DNA of 21,189 nucleotides from a virus. The stretch spans positions 1-21,189 of the IMG/VR virus record IMGVR_UViG_3300047409_000163. The stretch is one strand, 5' to 3'. The translations under genes were made by a program, and so were the position numbers. Under the pieces are notes generated by a model. That model searched no databases. It worked only from the letters and a program-made list of their open reading frames with translations, and had not been told where the DNA came from. This document shows, piece by piece, positions 6,773 to 12,072 of this stretch. How positions within the stretch are numbered: the stretch's first letter is position 1; every line of letters begins with the position of its first letter.

Positions 6773-7517
6773 GCTCTTCTGGATCTACCCCTTTTACTTC
6801 CGAGGCATAGGCTTTCCACGATCTGCAGAGTTCGAATTCGATCCCAACTCTTTCGTTGCGAACGAAGAGGACATCTGAGTCGTCTGAACCGTGCCCGAAC
6901 TTTTTCAGGTTCTCCTCACCTACGACCAACTCTGGCCGTACAACAACCTCGTCGTCCTCGTCGGCGAGAATATCATCACCCGCATAGTACGTCCACGTCT
7001 TCTGTCCGAGTTCTAGTTGATTGTTGTTGAACTCGTCCTGGTGGATAATGTACGGATGATTCGGGCTACGTGTTTGCATTTCCACACCATAATCCCACCC
7101 AAGATCTTTCTCTTTTGCGGTTTCACGGGTCTTTGGGTACTGAACTTCACGCGCTTGTTCAACAATTGGTTCTCTGACAGGTACTGGCGGTCGCGTCATG
7201 CGCTCTTCGACAACATCATCGAGAGACGGCTTCTGTGGGACGATACGCTCTTCGTCCATTGGCTCTGCTGTCTGATCTTTTTCGTACTTGTCGTGGTAGT
7301 ACATCCGAACCTCAACCATGTCCTGTTGCGCTTCTTTGAGAACTTCGGCTCGGATTTTTGCTCGATTGAAACGATATCCAAAGAAGAAACCGACGGCGAC
7401 ACCAAACGCTGCACCAGCGGCAAATCCTTGAATAAAACTCGTATTGATCTGTCGAGCAGCTTCGGCAACTTCTTCGATATGATCAGCCGCTTGGTTGGCT
7501 ACGGATTCAACTGCCAT
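6735..7517 (-). CDS. Single-pass membrane protein with acidic soluble domain
   Basis: This 260-residue protein begins with an amphipathic helix. A Gly/Ala/Phe-rich membrane segment follows at about residues 28-47 (GFAAGAAFGVAVGFFFGYRF), then a basic stop-transfer region. A proline-rich linker spans about 85-135. The C-terminal domain contains SPNHPYIIHQDEF, WTYYAGDDILADEDD, VVGEENLKKFGHGS and VLFVRNERVGIEFEL. I recall the 'HPYxIxxDEF...TYYxGDD' and 'FGHGS...VRNE' segments from other siphophage proteins of unknown function. The charge pattern puts the soluble part in the cytoplasm. The start at ATG 7517 overlaps the DUF6353-like gene by 19 bases, with a GGGAGAAAGG element upstream. It probably works with its neighbours in a membrane-associated complex, inferred only from gene order. 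Confidence 0.8.
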   Translation of the reverse strand: MAVESVANQAADHIEEVAEAARQINTSFIQGFAAGAAFGVAVGFFFGYRFNRAKIRAEVLKEAQQDMVEVRMYYHDKYEKDQTAEPMDEERIVPQKPSLDDVVEERMTRPPVPVREPIVEQAREVQYPKTRETAKEKDLGWDYGVEMQTRSPNHPYIIHQDEFNNNQLELGQKTWTYYAGDDILADEDDEVVVRPELVVGEENLKKFGHGSDDSDVLFVRNERVGIEFELCRSWKAYASEVKGVDPEERALDEDQDETRS

Positions 7518-8428
7518 GACAACCTTTCTCCCGGATTATCGATTTTGTCGTAGATTACGCCATCGACATTGAAATCGAGAAGAACGGATCCCTCGAATCC
7601 ATTCACGAAATCTCGAGCTTTCATGGTCTGACCTTCGAAAACCCCGAACGAAACGTAGTTGTCAGATTGTGGATGATGCTTTTGATGCAGCCAGCCGACA
7701 ACAGCTCCGGCTTTGGTGTGTGGCAATCCCAATCTCGCGTAGACTTCGTTCAAGAACAGATGCCCACGAGAAATGAGAATATCGTTGCAGTAGTTCTGTT
7801 CCGCTTTCAGAAAGATCAGGTTGTACTCGGGTTCCTTGCTCCATCTCGGAGAGTTACTGTCGAAGAATTTTGCATAAATCGACTCTCCCTGCGGCCCTAC
7901 TCGTACTACCGTCTTCTTCTCTTTTGTCTCGGGATCCTCGGTTGTGATCTCTCGAGTCCCGTAGCGCAATTCCTGGTCTACTTCTGGGCCGTACTTGTTC
8001 ACCACACGAGCTCGATACTCTCTGAAGCCTTTGTCGAGTGCAGCATATGCCGCCGTCAGACCTGCATTTCGCCTTGTCAGGATGCCATGAGAGCTCGTTA
8101 GAGCGGCGATCGAGAATCCACCCAGGACAATCGCGGGAGCGTACGCCCTTACCAGCTTGATTCCAGTCTGATAACGAACGAGCGCAAGATCCTTTTTGCG
8201 ATCCATCTCGCTATACTCCGGATGGTCCATATTCTTAGCGAGATCTACCTTCTCTTTCGCTTCGGTCAAAATTACATCAGCCTTCAACGTCGCTCGACAC
8301 GCGAGGACTGTACTTCCCACCATGCCAACGATGCCCGCGGCAAAGAGAAGTTCTGGAGAACTCTTAGACGCGAGCAACGCTCCATGGGCGACCTGTCTTG
8401 AGATCGCTGCTGGAACGAACTTCATCAT
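7499..8428 (-). CDS. DUF6353-like membrane protein (copy 2)
   Basis: This 309-residue protein has two membrane segments, at about residues 24-46 (SPELLFAAGIVGMVGSTVLA) and 94-115 (YAPAIVLGGFSIAALTSSHG). Between them lies a charged helical stretch of about 45 residues. After the second segment comes a conserved RRNAGLTAAYAALDKGFREYR helix, then a soluble domain with GLPHTKAGAVVGWLHQ and a beta-rich C-terminus. Layout and motifs match the protein at 10470-11258, and both resemble the DUF6353 family of phage proteins as I remember it. The start at ATG 8428 has AAGGAG five bases upstream. It lies 6 bases after the 61-aa gene and overlaps the next gene by 19 bases. Function unknown. The charge pattern suggests a cytoplasmic C-terminal domain anchored to the inner face of the membrane. 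Confidence 0.8.
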   Translation of the reverse strand: MMKFVPAAISRQVAHGALLASKSSPELLFAAGIVGMVGSTVLACRATLKADVILTEAKEKVDLAKNMDHPEYSEMDRKKDLALVRYQTGIKLVRAYAPAIVLGGFSIAALTSSHGILTRRNAGLTAAYAALDKGFREYRARVVNKYGPEVDQELRYGTREITTEDPETKEKKTVVRVGPQGESIYAKFFDSNSPRWSKEPEYNLIFLKAEQNYCNDILISRGHLFLNEVYARLGLPHTKAGAVVGWLHQKHHPQSDNYVSFGVFEGQTMKARDFVNGFEGSVLLDFNVDGVIYDKIDNPGERLSWQLNP

Positions 8429-8434
8429 AACTCC

Positions 8435-8620
8435 TTAAAATAAGGTGGCTTGCACGTACAGATCTTCGAATTCTTCTTTCTCTCTTTGCTCTTCGAATCG
8501 CATCCAGATTGCGAATGCTTGATTTTTTGACATCTCGTCGACTTTTCGATGCCAACCACTACTGAGCGGGTACATCTCCTTCAGGGAGTTCCTTATTTGC
8601 TGATCCGTCATCGATGCCAT
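8435..8620 (-). CDS. Conserved small helical phage protein, 61 aa
   Basis: This 61-residue soluble protein starts MASMTDQQIRNSLKEMYPLS. Two helices follow, with SGWHRKVDEMSKNQAFAIWMRF and an acidic EEQREKEEFEDLY stretch. The 'KEMYP...W...V..MS..Q..A...R' pattern is one I remember from other siphophages, without assigned function. The start at ATG 8620 is set by AAGGAG seven bases upstream, one of the better ribosome sites here. The gene lies 32 bases after the 211-aa gene and 6 bases before the second DUF6353-like gene, so it is part of the same transcription unit. Its size and helicity suggest an adaptor rather than an enzyme. Confidence 0.75.
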   Translation of the reverse strand: MASMTDQQIRNSLKEMYPLSSGWHRKVDEMSKNQAFAIWMRFEEQREKEEFEDLYVQATLF

Positions 8621-8652
8621 AGTCGATCTCCTTTAATGCGTCGACAACTTCT

Positions 8653-9288
8653 TCAGTCGAGGGGATCTGGGTCTGGGAGATCCAGTAGGTAACCATCGCG
8701 GATTCGAGAAACCCCTGCCCCGCGAAGATCCGTCCAACCCCACTTATGATCGGTATGCGAGGAACCAAGGCCAACAAGTTCGTAAAGGTCTGCAACTGAT
8801 GCTGATTCATAGCGACTCACCAAGTCGTATAGTCTGTCGATTACTTCTTCGGCTTCCGTTCTCGAGTCAAGAACAATTTCGTCGAAATCGTGGGCGGCAC
8901 GAGCTCGTCGACTCATTGCTCGTGATGCAGAAGTCATTCGGTCACCCATTGGACCCGACGAATATCGTGAGTAATTGATATACCCAGTCGGACCTGACGG
9001 CGGAGGTGCAGATCCTCGGCGTCTGCGTCCATCACCGAAGATCAACTTCGTAATGCCCTGCTCCACGACTTCAACGACCGTGTCCTTTGCCATCGGAAGT
9101 AGCACGTCCAAAGCCACGTAGCTTACGGTCGATCGCAACGTACCCGCAATGAACGTGTCCTTGAACCGTTTCCCGATGGACGGCTTCTTTCTTCGTGCTT
9201 CACCCGAAACAACACGCTCGATCTTTTTATCTTCTTCGGGCTGATTCTTACTTGCTTCGCTGTTTGGCGGAAAGTCAGGATGCTCCAT
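8653..9288 (-). CDS. Conserved phage protein with basic linker and C-terminal WTDL domain
   Basis: This 211-residue protein starts at ATG 9288, overlapping the preceding gene by 14 bases, with GGCGG upstream. A longer in-frame extension to 9399 would run fully inside the neighbouring gene and is rejected. The N-terminus is charged and disordered. A moderately hydrophobic helix at about 55-85 (TLRSTVSYVALDVLLPMAKD) is followed by GDGRRRR, a Pro/Gly/Ser/Tyr-rich linker, and a C-terminal domain. That domain has HDFDEIVLDSRTEAEEVIDRLYDL, SVADLYELVG, KWGWTDLRGA and a final RIRDGYLLDLP. I recall the same order in proteins from Firmicutes siphophages, where function is unknown. The C-terminal domain looks like a protein-protein interaction module, and the linker may bind nucleic acid or membrane lipid. 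Confidence 0.8.
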   Translation of the reverse strand: MEHPDFPPNSEASKNQPEEDKKIERVVSGEARRKKPSIGKRFKDTFIAGTLRSTVSYVALDVLLPMAKDTVVEVVEQGITKLIFGDGRRRRGSAPPPSGPTGYINYSRYSSGPMGDRMTSASRAMSRRARAAHDFDEIVLDSRTEAEEVIDRLYDLVSRYESASVADLYELVGLGSSHTDHKWGWTDLRGAGVSRIRDGYLLDLPDPDPLD

Positions 9289-9529
9289 TGTTTTCCGCCT
9301 CGCGACGCTGGTACCAGTCGTACGCCTTGTCGAACTGGCGATTGACATGATTCGACGCGTGCTCGGCGACCATCGATCCGAGAACGAGACTGCCTGCAAT
9401 GACCTTGACGGCGTCGGCCGTGGTCACGACGTTCGTGTTGTTAATGATGATGTCTTTGACAACCTTCGAGACGCCAACGCTTGCAACGATATGAACGCCT
9501 AGCTTAACGAGAGTAACCCCGTTTGACAT
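9275..9529 (-). CDS. Small membrane protein, 84 aa
   Basis: This 84-residue protein starts at ATG 9529, with TAGGAG seven bases upstream. Frames starting further upstream would cross the terminator hairpin at 9552-9585 and are rejected. Two hydrophobic stretches are visible, at about 5-28 (VTLVKLGVHIVASVGVSKVV) and 40-56 (VKVIAGSLVLGSMVAEHA). A charged helix with FDKAYDWYQRREAE ends the protein. The pattern resembles small two-segment membrane proteins found beside DUF6353-like genes in other siphophages, as far as I remember. Its end overlaps the next gene by 14 bases, which ties it to the downstream block even though a terminator lies just before it. Function unknown. Confidence 0.75.
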   Translation of the reverse strand: MSNGVTLVKLGVHIVASVGVSKVVKDIIINNTNVVTTADAVKVIAGSLVLGSMVAEHASNHVNRQFDKAYDWYQRREAENNGAS

Positions 9530-9551
9530 TTTCACTCCTAGCTTTTTGGCG

Positions 9552-9585
9552 AAAAGAAAAAGAGAAAGCCGCAGATGGCTCTCTC
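9552..9585 (-). terminator. Rho-independent terminator after the 76-aa gene
   Basis: On the minus strand, GAGAGAGCC pairs with GGCTTTCTC (one G-U pair, six-base loop), followed at once by TTTTTCTTTT. It begins 22 bases after the TAG of the 76-aa gene. It would end transcripts from the promoter at 9864-9888, so genes from 9529 on need readthrough or another promoter. Confidence 0.8.
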
Positions 9586-9606
9586 TTGTACTACTTGGGT
9601 CTTTGC

Positions 9607-9837
9607 CTAGTTGTTGTTCCAACTGTCGGGTGCAACTGCATCGATGGCGGATTCCGTCGCGGTAGCAACTACCACAGCAACCAGAATCGCGATCATCAGG
9701 GCTGAAGTCTGGAATGCAATGTTTTGCATTTTCGACTCCGGCTTCCTGAATTTCCTGAAACGGTCGCTGGCAGCTCTACCAGCAACGTATCCAACCATGC
9801 GTGAAGTCGCCCAACGGGCAACAGCAAATGTTGGCAT
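9607..9837 (-). CDS. Small single-pass membrane protein, 76 aa
   Basis: This 76-residue protein has a basic N-terminal half (ARWATSRMVGYVAGRAASDRF, then RKFRKPESK) and one membrane segment at about residues 45-64 (ALMIAILVAVVVATATESA). The tail is short and polar (DAVAPDSWNNN). The positive-inside rule puts the N-terminal half in the cytoplasm. The start at ATG 9837 has AAGGAG six bases upstream. The gene is a complete cassette, with its own promoter at 9864-9888, a ribosome site and a strong terminator at 9552-9585. I do not recognise the family. Function unknown. Confidence 0.75.
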   Translation of the reverse strand: MPTFAVARWATSRMVGYVAGRAASDRFRKFRKPESKMQNIAFQTSALMIAILVAVVVATATESAIDAVAPDSWNNN

Positions 9838-9851
9838 GAAAAACTCCTTTG

Positions 9852-9898
9852 TAGTGGGCTTTCATAATACGGTATGTTTTTTCTGCGAAAACCCACTA
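9852..9898. repeat. 12-bp inverted repeat enclosing promoter A
   Basis: On the plus strand, TAGTGGGCTTTC (9852-9863) is matched by GAAAACCCACTA (9887-9898), its reverse complement except for one base. The arms enclose the promoter at 9864-9888 and lie beside its -10 box and its TCGC box. It may be an operator, or it may fold as RNA only in transcripts that come from upstream of the promoter. Confidence 0.6.
9864..9888 (-). promoter_or_regulatory. Promoter A (TCGC-box class) of the 76-aa gene
   Basis: The TCGC box starts at 9888 and the -10 box TATTAT starts at 9869, 19 bp further. Conserved C residues stand at positions 13 and 18 of the spacer, as in five other copies. Transcription should begin near 9857, some 20 bases before the ATG at 9837. 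Confidence 0.7.
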
Positions 9899-9903
9899 AA
9901 AGG

Positions 9904-10434
9904 CTATTCAACCAGCCGTGCTGTCCCGTCAATCAGCTCTTTTTCCGCTTTTTCGAGCTCTTCTTGGTTCATTTGAATCATGTCTTGTCGACGTATGGCT
10001 CGTACAGCTTTCTCTGGTTTCGGAACCTCTTTCAGCTCACCGCGTTGCTCCAACGCCTTCTGAGTTTCTTCCACTAGATCAGAAGGCATGATTCCGTTTA
10101 TGAACTCTGTAGCCACCTCTGCGTCCGTGACCAATTCCATGAACAGCGTGGAATATGCCTCCGTGGATGCAAACTCATCACGAATCTCTTGGTTCTTGAT
10201 AAAGCGCTTTCCGTCGTCTGACCGTTTTCCATACGAGCTCAATATGATGTTCTTGAATTCGGTGATAATGCTCTTATTATCCTCGGAAGCGATGATGCGC
10301 TCCAAGGAGACGGACAGACCACCACGATGACTCATCTCGAGCTCGACGAGTTCGGCACGTGAGAGATGAAAGTAAAAATCCTCACTTACTTCTTCGTCAT
10401 TGAAGTCTTTGTAGGTGATCGTTTTCTTGAGCAA
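9904..10434 (-). CDS. Tail-assembly-chaperone-like protein
   Basis: This 176-residue soluble protein starts at TTG 10434. A TGA in the same frame just upstream rules out an earlier start, and AGGAG lies 11 bases before the TTG. It reads MLKKTITYKDFNDEEVSEDF, then FYFHLSRAELVELEMSHRGG, an acidic helical middle with IILSSYGKRSDDGKRFIKN, STEAYSTLFMELVTDAEVA and EFINGIMPSDL, and a charged C-terminal helix. I remember this layout from siphophage proteins usually labelled tail assembly chaperone, which bind the tape measure during tail building. The family call is from memory. Such genes normally stand just before the tape measure gene, whereas this one lies about 4.8 kb after it, so a different role is possible. 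An out-of-frame ATG at 10444 precedes the TTG. Confidence 0.7.
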   Translation of the reverse strand: MLKKTITYKDFNDEEVSEDFYFHLSRAELVELEMSHRGGLSVSLERIIASEDNKSIITEFKNIILSSYGKRSDDGKRFIKNQEIRDEFASTEAYSTLFMELVTDAEVATEFINGIMPSDLVEETQKALEQRGELKEVPKPEKAVRAIRRQDMIQMNQEELEKAEKELIDGTARLVE

Positions 10435-10469
10435 ATCCGGTCATACTCCTCTCGTACCTGAGTTTGTAT

Positions 10470-11258
10470 TCAGTCGTACAGACGCTTTGTGTAGTCTGAC
10501 GTAGGGAGAGGCGTGAAGTCCACCGCCAAGCATGGCTTCTCGTCGTCGGACAACACTGTTGTGAGATTGACTTCGAGATTCTCGTTACCCTGCCAACCCA
10601 CCGTATCCGTGTACGTCGTCGGAGGCAGGCCCACTTCTTCGTAGAACAACGACAGACTCGCGTACATGAAGTTGTTCAACTCTTTGTTGACTCGATTCTC
10701 TGCTTTCCGAAGCTTCTCAGCCGAGCTCAAGAAATATCGACCAGTCAACATGTCGTAGCAAAGCACATCCCCGTTACCCGTGATGATCACTTGACTCGTG
10801 TCGTGCGGGTTCTTCAAGATCCGGTCTCGGGCGATCTCTTCCCGAATCTTTTCGTTGTTGCCCTTACCCAGTCGTTCGTACACTTTCTCCTTGTATTCCG
10901 AGAAAGCACGCTCGGTGATCCCAGACGCGAGCGCTAGGGCAGCGATTCGCCTGGACGAGACCTTGTTGGCCATGACGATTGCAGCCATCGTGCCAGTCAT
11001 CACGGTCGCTGGCGGAATATAGTGTCGCCAGACAAGCTTGACCTTTTGCATCTTCGACGGCTCTTCTCCACCAGTCTGCTCGTAATGCATGATCTGATTG
11101 TGATCAATGAGACGAGCTGCCTTGAATGACGCACGACCCGTCAAATATGCGGTCGCACCTGTACCAACAACGCCTACACCCGTCAAAATCGTAGGCATGT
11201 TCTCGTTCATGAGAAACTTAGCTTTATGGGCTATTCCAGCCAGTCCAAGTGCGTTCAT
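10470..11258 (-). CDS. DUF6353-like membrane protein (copy 1)
   Basis: This 262-residue protein has two membrane segments at about residues 21-43 (PTILTGVGVVGTGATAYLTG) and 79-100 (HYIPPATVMTGTMAAIVMAN). A charged helical region lies between them. After the second segment comes SRRIAALALASGITERAFSEY, then the soluble domain: NPHDTSQVIITGNGDVLCYD, GRYFLSSAEKLRKAENRVN, MYASLSLFYEEVGLP and a beta-rich end. Of the two copies in the window this one fits DUF6353 better, as I remember the family. The start at ATG 11258 has AAAGG upstream. It follows the 51-aa gene by 25 bases, with no terminator between them, so promoter B probably also drives it. Function unknown; membrane attachment is clear from sequence. 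Confidence 0.85.
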   Translation of the reverse strand: MNALGLAGIAHKAKFLMNENMPTILTGVGVVGTGATAYLTGRASFKAARLIDHNQIMHYEQTGGEEPSKMQKVKLVWRHYIPPATVMTGTMAAIVMANKVSSRRIAALALASGITERAFSEYKEKVYERLGKGNNEKIREEIARDRILKNPHDTSQVIITGNGDVLCYDMLTGRYFLSSAEKLRKAENRVNKELNNFMYASLSLFYEEVGLPPTTYTDTVGWQGNENLEVNLTTVLSDDEKPCLAVDFTPLPTSDYTKRLYD

Positions 11259-11283
11259 CTTATGCCTTTCACTTTAGGGGACG

Positions 11284-11439
11284 TCAGCCGTATGGCCACG
11301 GTGCCGTATTTCTCTTGCGCATCTCACGGCAGAAGATCCAGATCAACCACAGCCCCAAGGTCAGAAAGACCATGAAGCAGTCGAACAAGAAATTAAAGAA
11401 CCCGTAGCGCTTGGGTTCTTGAATAAAGACGGGATACAT
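11284..11439 (-). CDS. Small membrane protein, 51 aa, paralogue of the 40-aa protein
   Basis: I set the start at ATG 11439, where an unusually complete ribosome site lies five bases away. Longer frames to 11511 would run through the branched inverted repeat and are rejected. The product begins MYPVFIQEPKRYGFFNFLFD. It has one membrane segment at about residues 17-36 and ends WIFCREMRKRNTAPWPYG. The basic C-terminus suggests it faces the cytoplasm. It is clearly related to the 40-aa protein at 12384-12506: both share RYGF, DC, LWLIW or FWLIW, and REMR-RNT. It is the first gene after promoter B and probably cotranscribed with DUF6353-like copy 1. Function unknown. Confidence 0.8.
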   Translation of the reverse strand: MYPVFIQEPKRYGFFNFLFDCFMVFLTLGLWLIWIFCREMRKRNTAPWPYG

Positions 11440-11451
11440 GATCACCTCCTT
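11440..11451 (-). promoter_or_regulatory. Perfect 12-base ribosome binding site
   Basis: AAGGAGGTGATC on the minus strand is fully complementary to the conserved 3' end of bacterial 16S rRNA (GATCACCTCCTT). It is followed directly by the ATG at 11439, five bases after GGAGG. It fixes the start of the 51-aa gene and suggests strong translation, or slow ribosome release because of the pairing. Confidence 0.85.
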
Positions 11452-11461
11452 AGGTAGACAC

Positions 11462-11520
11462 AAAAAGAAGGGATCGCGCTGTATCGCGCAAGTGTCCTCT
11501 TCCGAAGACACCTCCCTTCT
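11462..11520 (-). terminator. Branched inverted repeat with T-tract in leader of the 51-aa gene
   Basis: An outer 8-bp perfect repeat (11466-11473 with 11513-11520) encloses two hairpins. One is GTGTCTTC closed by a GGAA tetraloop (11492-11511) and the other is GCGC-GATACA-GCGC (11476-11489). On the minus strand TTTTT follows the outer stem. The 5' arm lies between the -10 box of promoter B and its expected start site. Only RNA arriving from upstream would therefore carry the complete outer stem, and this would be the terminator of the 117-aa gene. Structure seen by eye; the function is inferred. Confidence 0.6.
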
Positions 11521-11545
11521 ATTATATGAGTTGTTTTTCTTGCGA
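11521..11545 (-). promoter_or_regulatory. Promoter B (TCGC-box class) of the 51-aa gene
   Basis: The TCGC box starts at 11545, overlapping the stop of the 117-aa gene region. The -10 box TATAAT starts at 11526, 19 bp away. Both conserved spacer C residues are present. Expected transcription start is near 11514. Confidence 0.75.
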
Positions 11546-11546
11546 A

Positions 11547-11900
11547 CTACCCGGTTGTTCCAACTCCAACGATCTTGTAGTGAAGGCCGTTAAGATGCGG
11601 ATTGTGGCCATGCAAATGACGGGACATGCGTGCCAAAGGTACACCAGCAGATTTGGCTGACTCTGTAACTTTCTCCCACACTTGACCCGTCTCGAGGCAT
11701 TTGACCAATTTAGTCGTATGTCCCGCAAAGTTGACTTGCTGATTGCTGTTATTGAACACTGGCGCAATCGAGATAACTATTGGCTTCCGGATGGCCAACG
11801 TTATAGCAACACCAATGCCGATGCCGATGTAACGCTGTTTGTTTCTTCGAAAATGTGCCTTGATTCCTTCACCATCAGGAAAATTAACATTGTGTTCCAT
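11547..11900 (-). CDS. Membrane-anchored protein with NUMOD1-like DNA-binding domain
   Basis: This 117-residue protein has a basic juxtamembrane segment (KAHFRRNKQRYI) and a membrane segment at about 24-46 (GIGIGVAITLAI, then a KP, then IVISIAPVF). A short linker follows, and then a C-terminal domain at about 65-115. That domain (VKCLETGQVWEKVTESAKSA, then GVPLARMSRHLHGHNPHLNGLHYKIVG) follows the NUMOD1 pattern: a beta strand, a helix, then a helix-turn-helix with S/RMSRHL and a final aromatic strand. NUMOD1 modules usually sit in homing endonucleases and bind DNA; here no nuclease is present. The start at ATG 11900 has GGAGC upstream. The HFRR...YI anchor resembles that of the 71-aa protein upstream. 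It may tether DNA to the membrane, which is an inference. Confidence 0.75.
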   Translation of the reverse strand: MEHNVNFPDGEGIKAHFRRNKQRYIGIGIGVAITLAIRKPIVISIAPVFNNSNQQVNFAGHTTKLVKCLETGQVWEKVTESAKSAGVPLARMSRHLHGHNPHLNGLHYKIVGVGTTG

Positions 11901-11923
11901 AGTAGCTCCTTTCGAGCATAGAG

Positions 11924-12011
11924 AAATAAAAAGAGAGATCTATCTAGTAAGTACTGCTAATGCAGCGCGAACTAGGAGTACTGCTAATGCAGCGCTCAAA
12001 TAGATCTCTCT
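11924..12011 (-). terminator. Branched inverted repeat with T-tract in leader of the 117-aa gene
   Basis: A perfect 12-bp repeat (11932-11943 with 12000-12011, AGAGAGATCTAT and its complement) encloses two identical hairpins, CTGC-TAAT-GCAG, at 11954-11965 and 11981-11992. TTTTATTT follows the outer stem on the minus strand. The upstream arm lies directly beside the -10 box of promoter C and reaches past the expected start site near 12005. RNA made from promoter C would thus keep only about half of the arm. It has the same plan as the element at 11462-11520 but no sequence similarity. Confidence 0.6.
11951..11995. repeat. Two direct copies of an 18-bp hairpin unit
   Basis: GTACTGCTAATGCAGCGC occurs at 11951-11968 and again at 11978-11995, a 27-base period. 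Each copy contains its own 4-bp hairpin. The copies are identical, so they arose by duplication or are kept the same, for example as a paired protein-binding site. Confidence 0.85.
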
Positions 12012-12036
12012 ATTATATGATGTGTTTTTTTCGCGA
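12012..12036 (-). promoter_or_regulatory. Promoter C (TCGC-box class) of the 117-aa gene
   Basis: The TCGC box starts at 12036 and the -10 box TATAAT starts at 12017, 19 bp apart, with an A-rich spacer and both conserved C residues. The box overlaps the tail of the terminator at 12034-12066. Expected start near 12005. Confidence 0.75.
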
Positions 12037-12066
12037 AAAGGAAAGTCCTTGTTAGAACCTTCCTTT
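12034..12066 (-). terminator. Terminator hairpin after the 71-aa gene
   Basis: On the minus strand, AAAGGAAGGTTC (12066-12055) pairs with GACTTTCCTTT (12047-12037), with a seven-base loop and one bulge, ending in TTTTC. It begins 7 bases after the TAG of the 71-aa gene. The T-run is short, so efficiency is uncertain. Confidence 0.55.
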
Positions 12067-12072
12067 GAGACA

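Noticed and set aside
7017-7553. Plus-strand open frame of 178 residues
   Set aside because: Antisense to the acidic membrane protein and the start of its neighbour. Its Phe- and Cys-rich translation mirrors the acidic codons opposite.
8559-8810. Open minus-strand frame for an 83-residue protein
   Set aside because: It overlaps the conserved C-terminus of the 211-aa gene by 158 bases and the well-supported 61-aa gene by 62, leaving only about 32 unique bases. No ribosome site precedes its ATG.
9289-9399. N-terminal extension of the 211-aa protein
   Set aside because: The extra 37 residues lie wholly inside the 84-aa gene, are of odd composition and have no ribosome site.
9530-9622. N-terminal extension of the 84-aa protein
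   Set aside because: It would run through the terminator hairpin at 9552-9585.
11284-11511. Longer start for the 51-aa gene
   Set aside because: It would place the branched repeat inside the coding region and ignore the perfect ribosome site directly before ATG 11439.
11951-11995. Possible CRISPR array
   Set aside because: Only two repeat units with a 9-base spacer, each a small hairpin in a gene leader; no cas genes.
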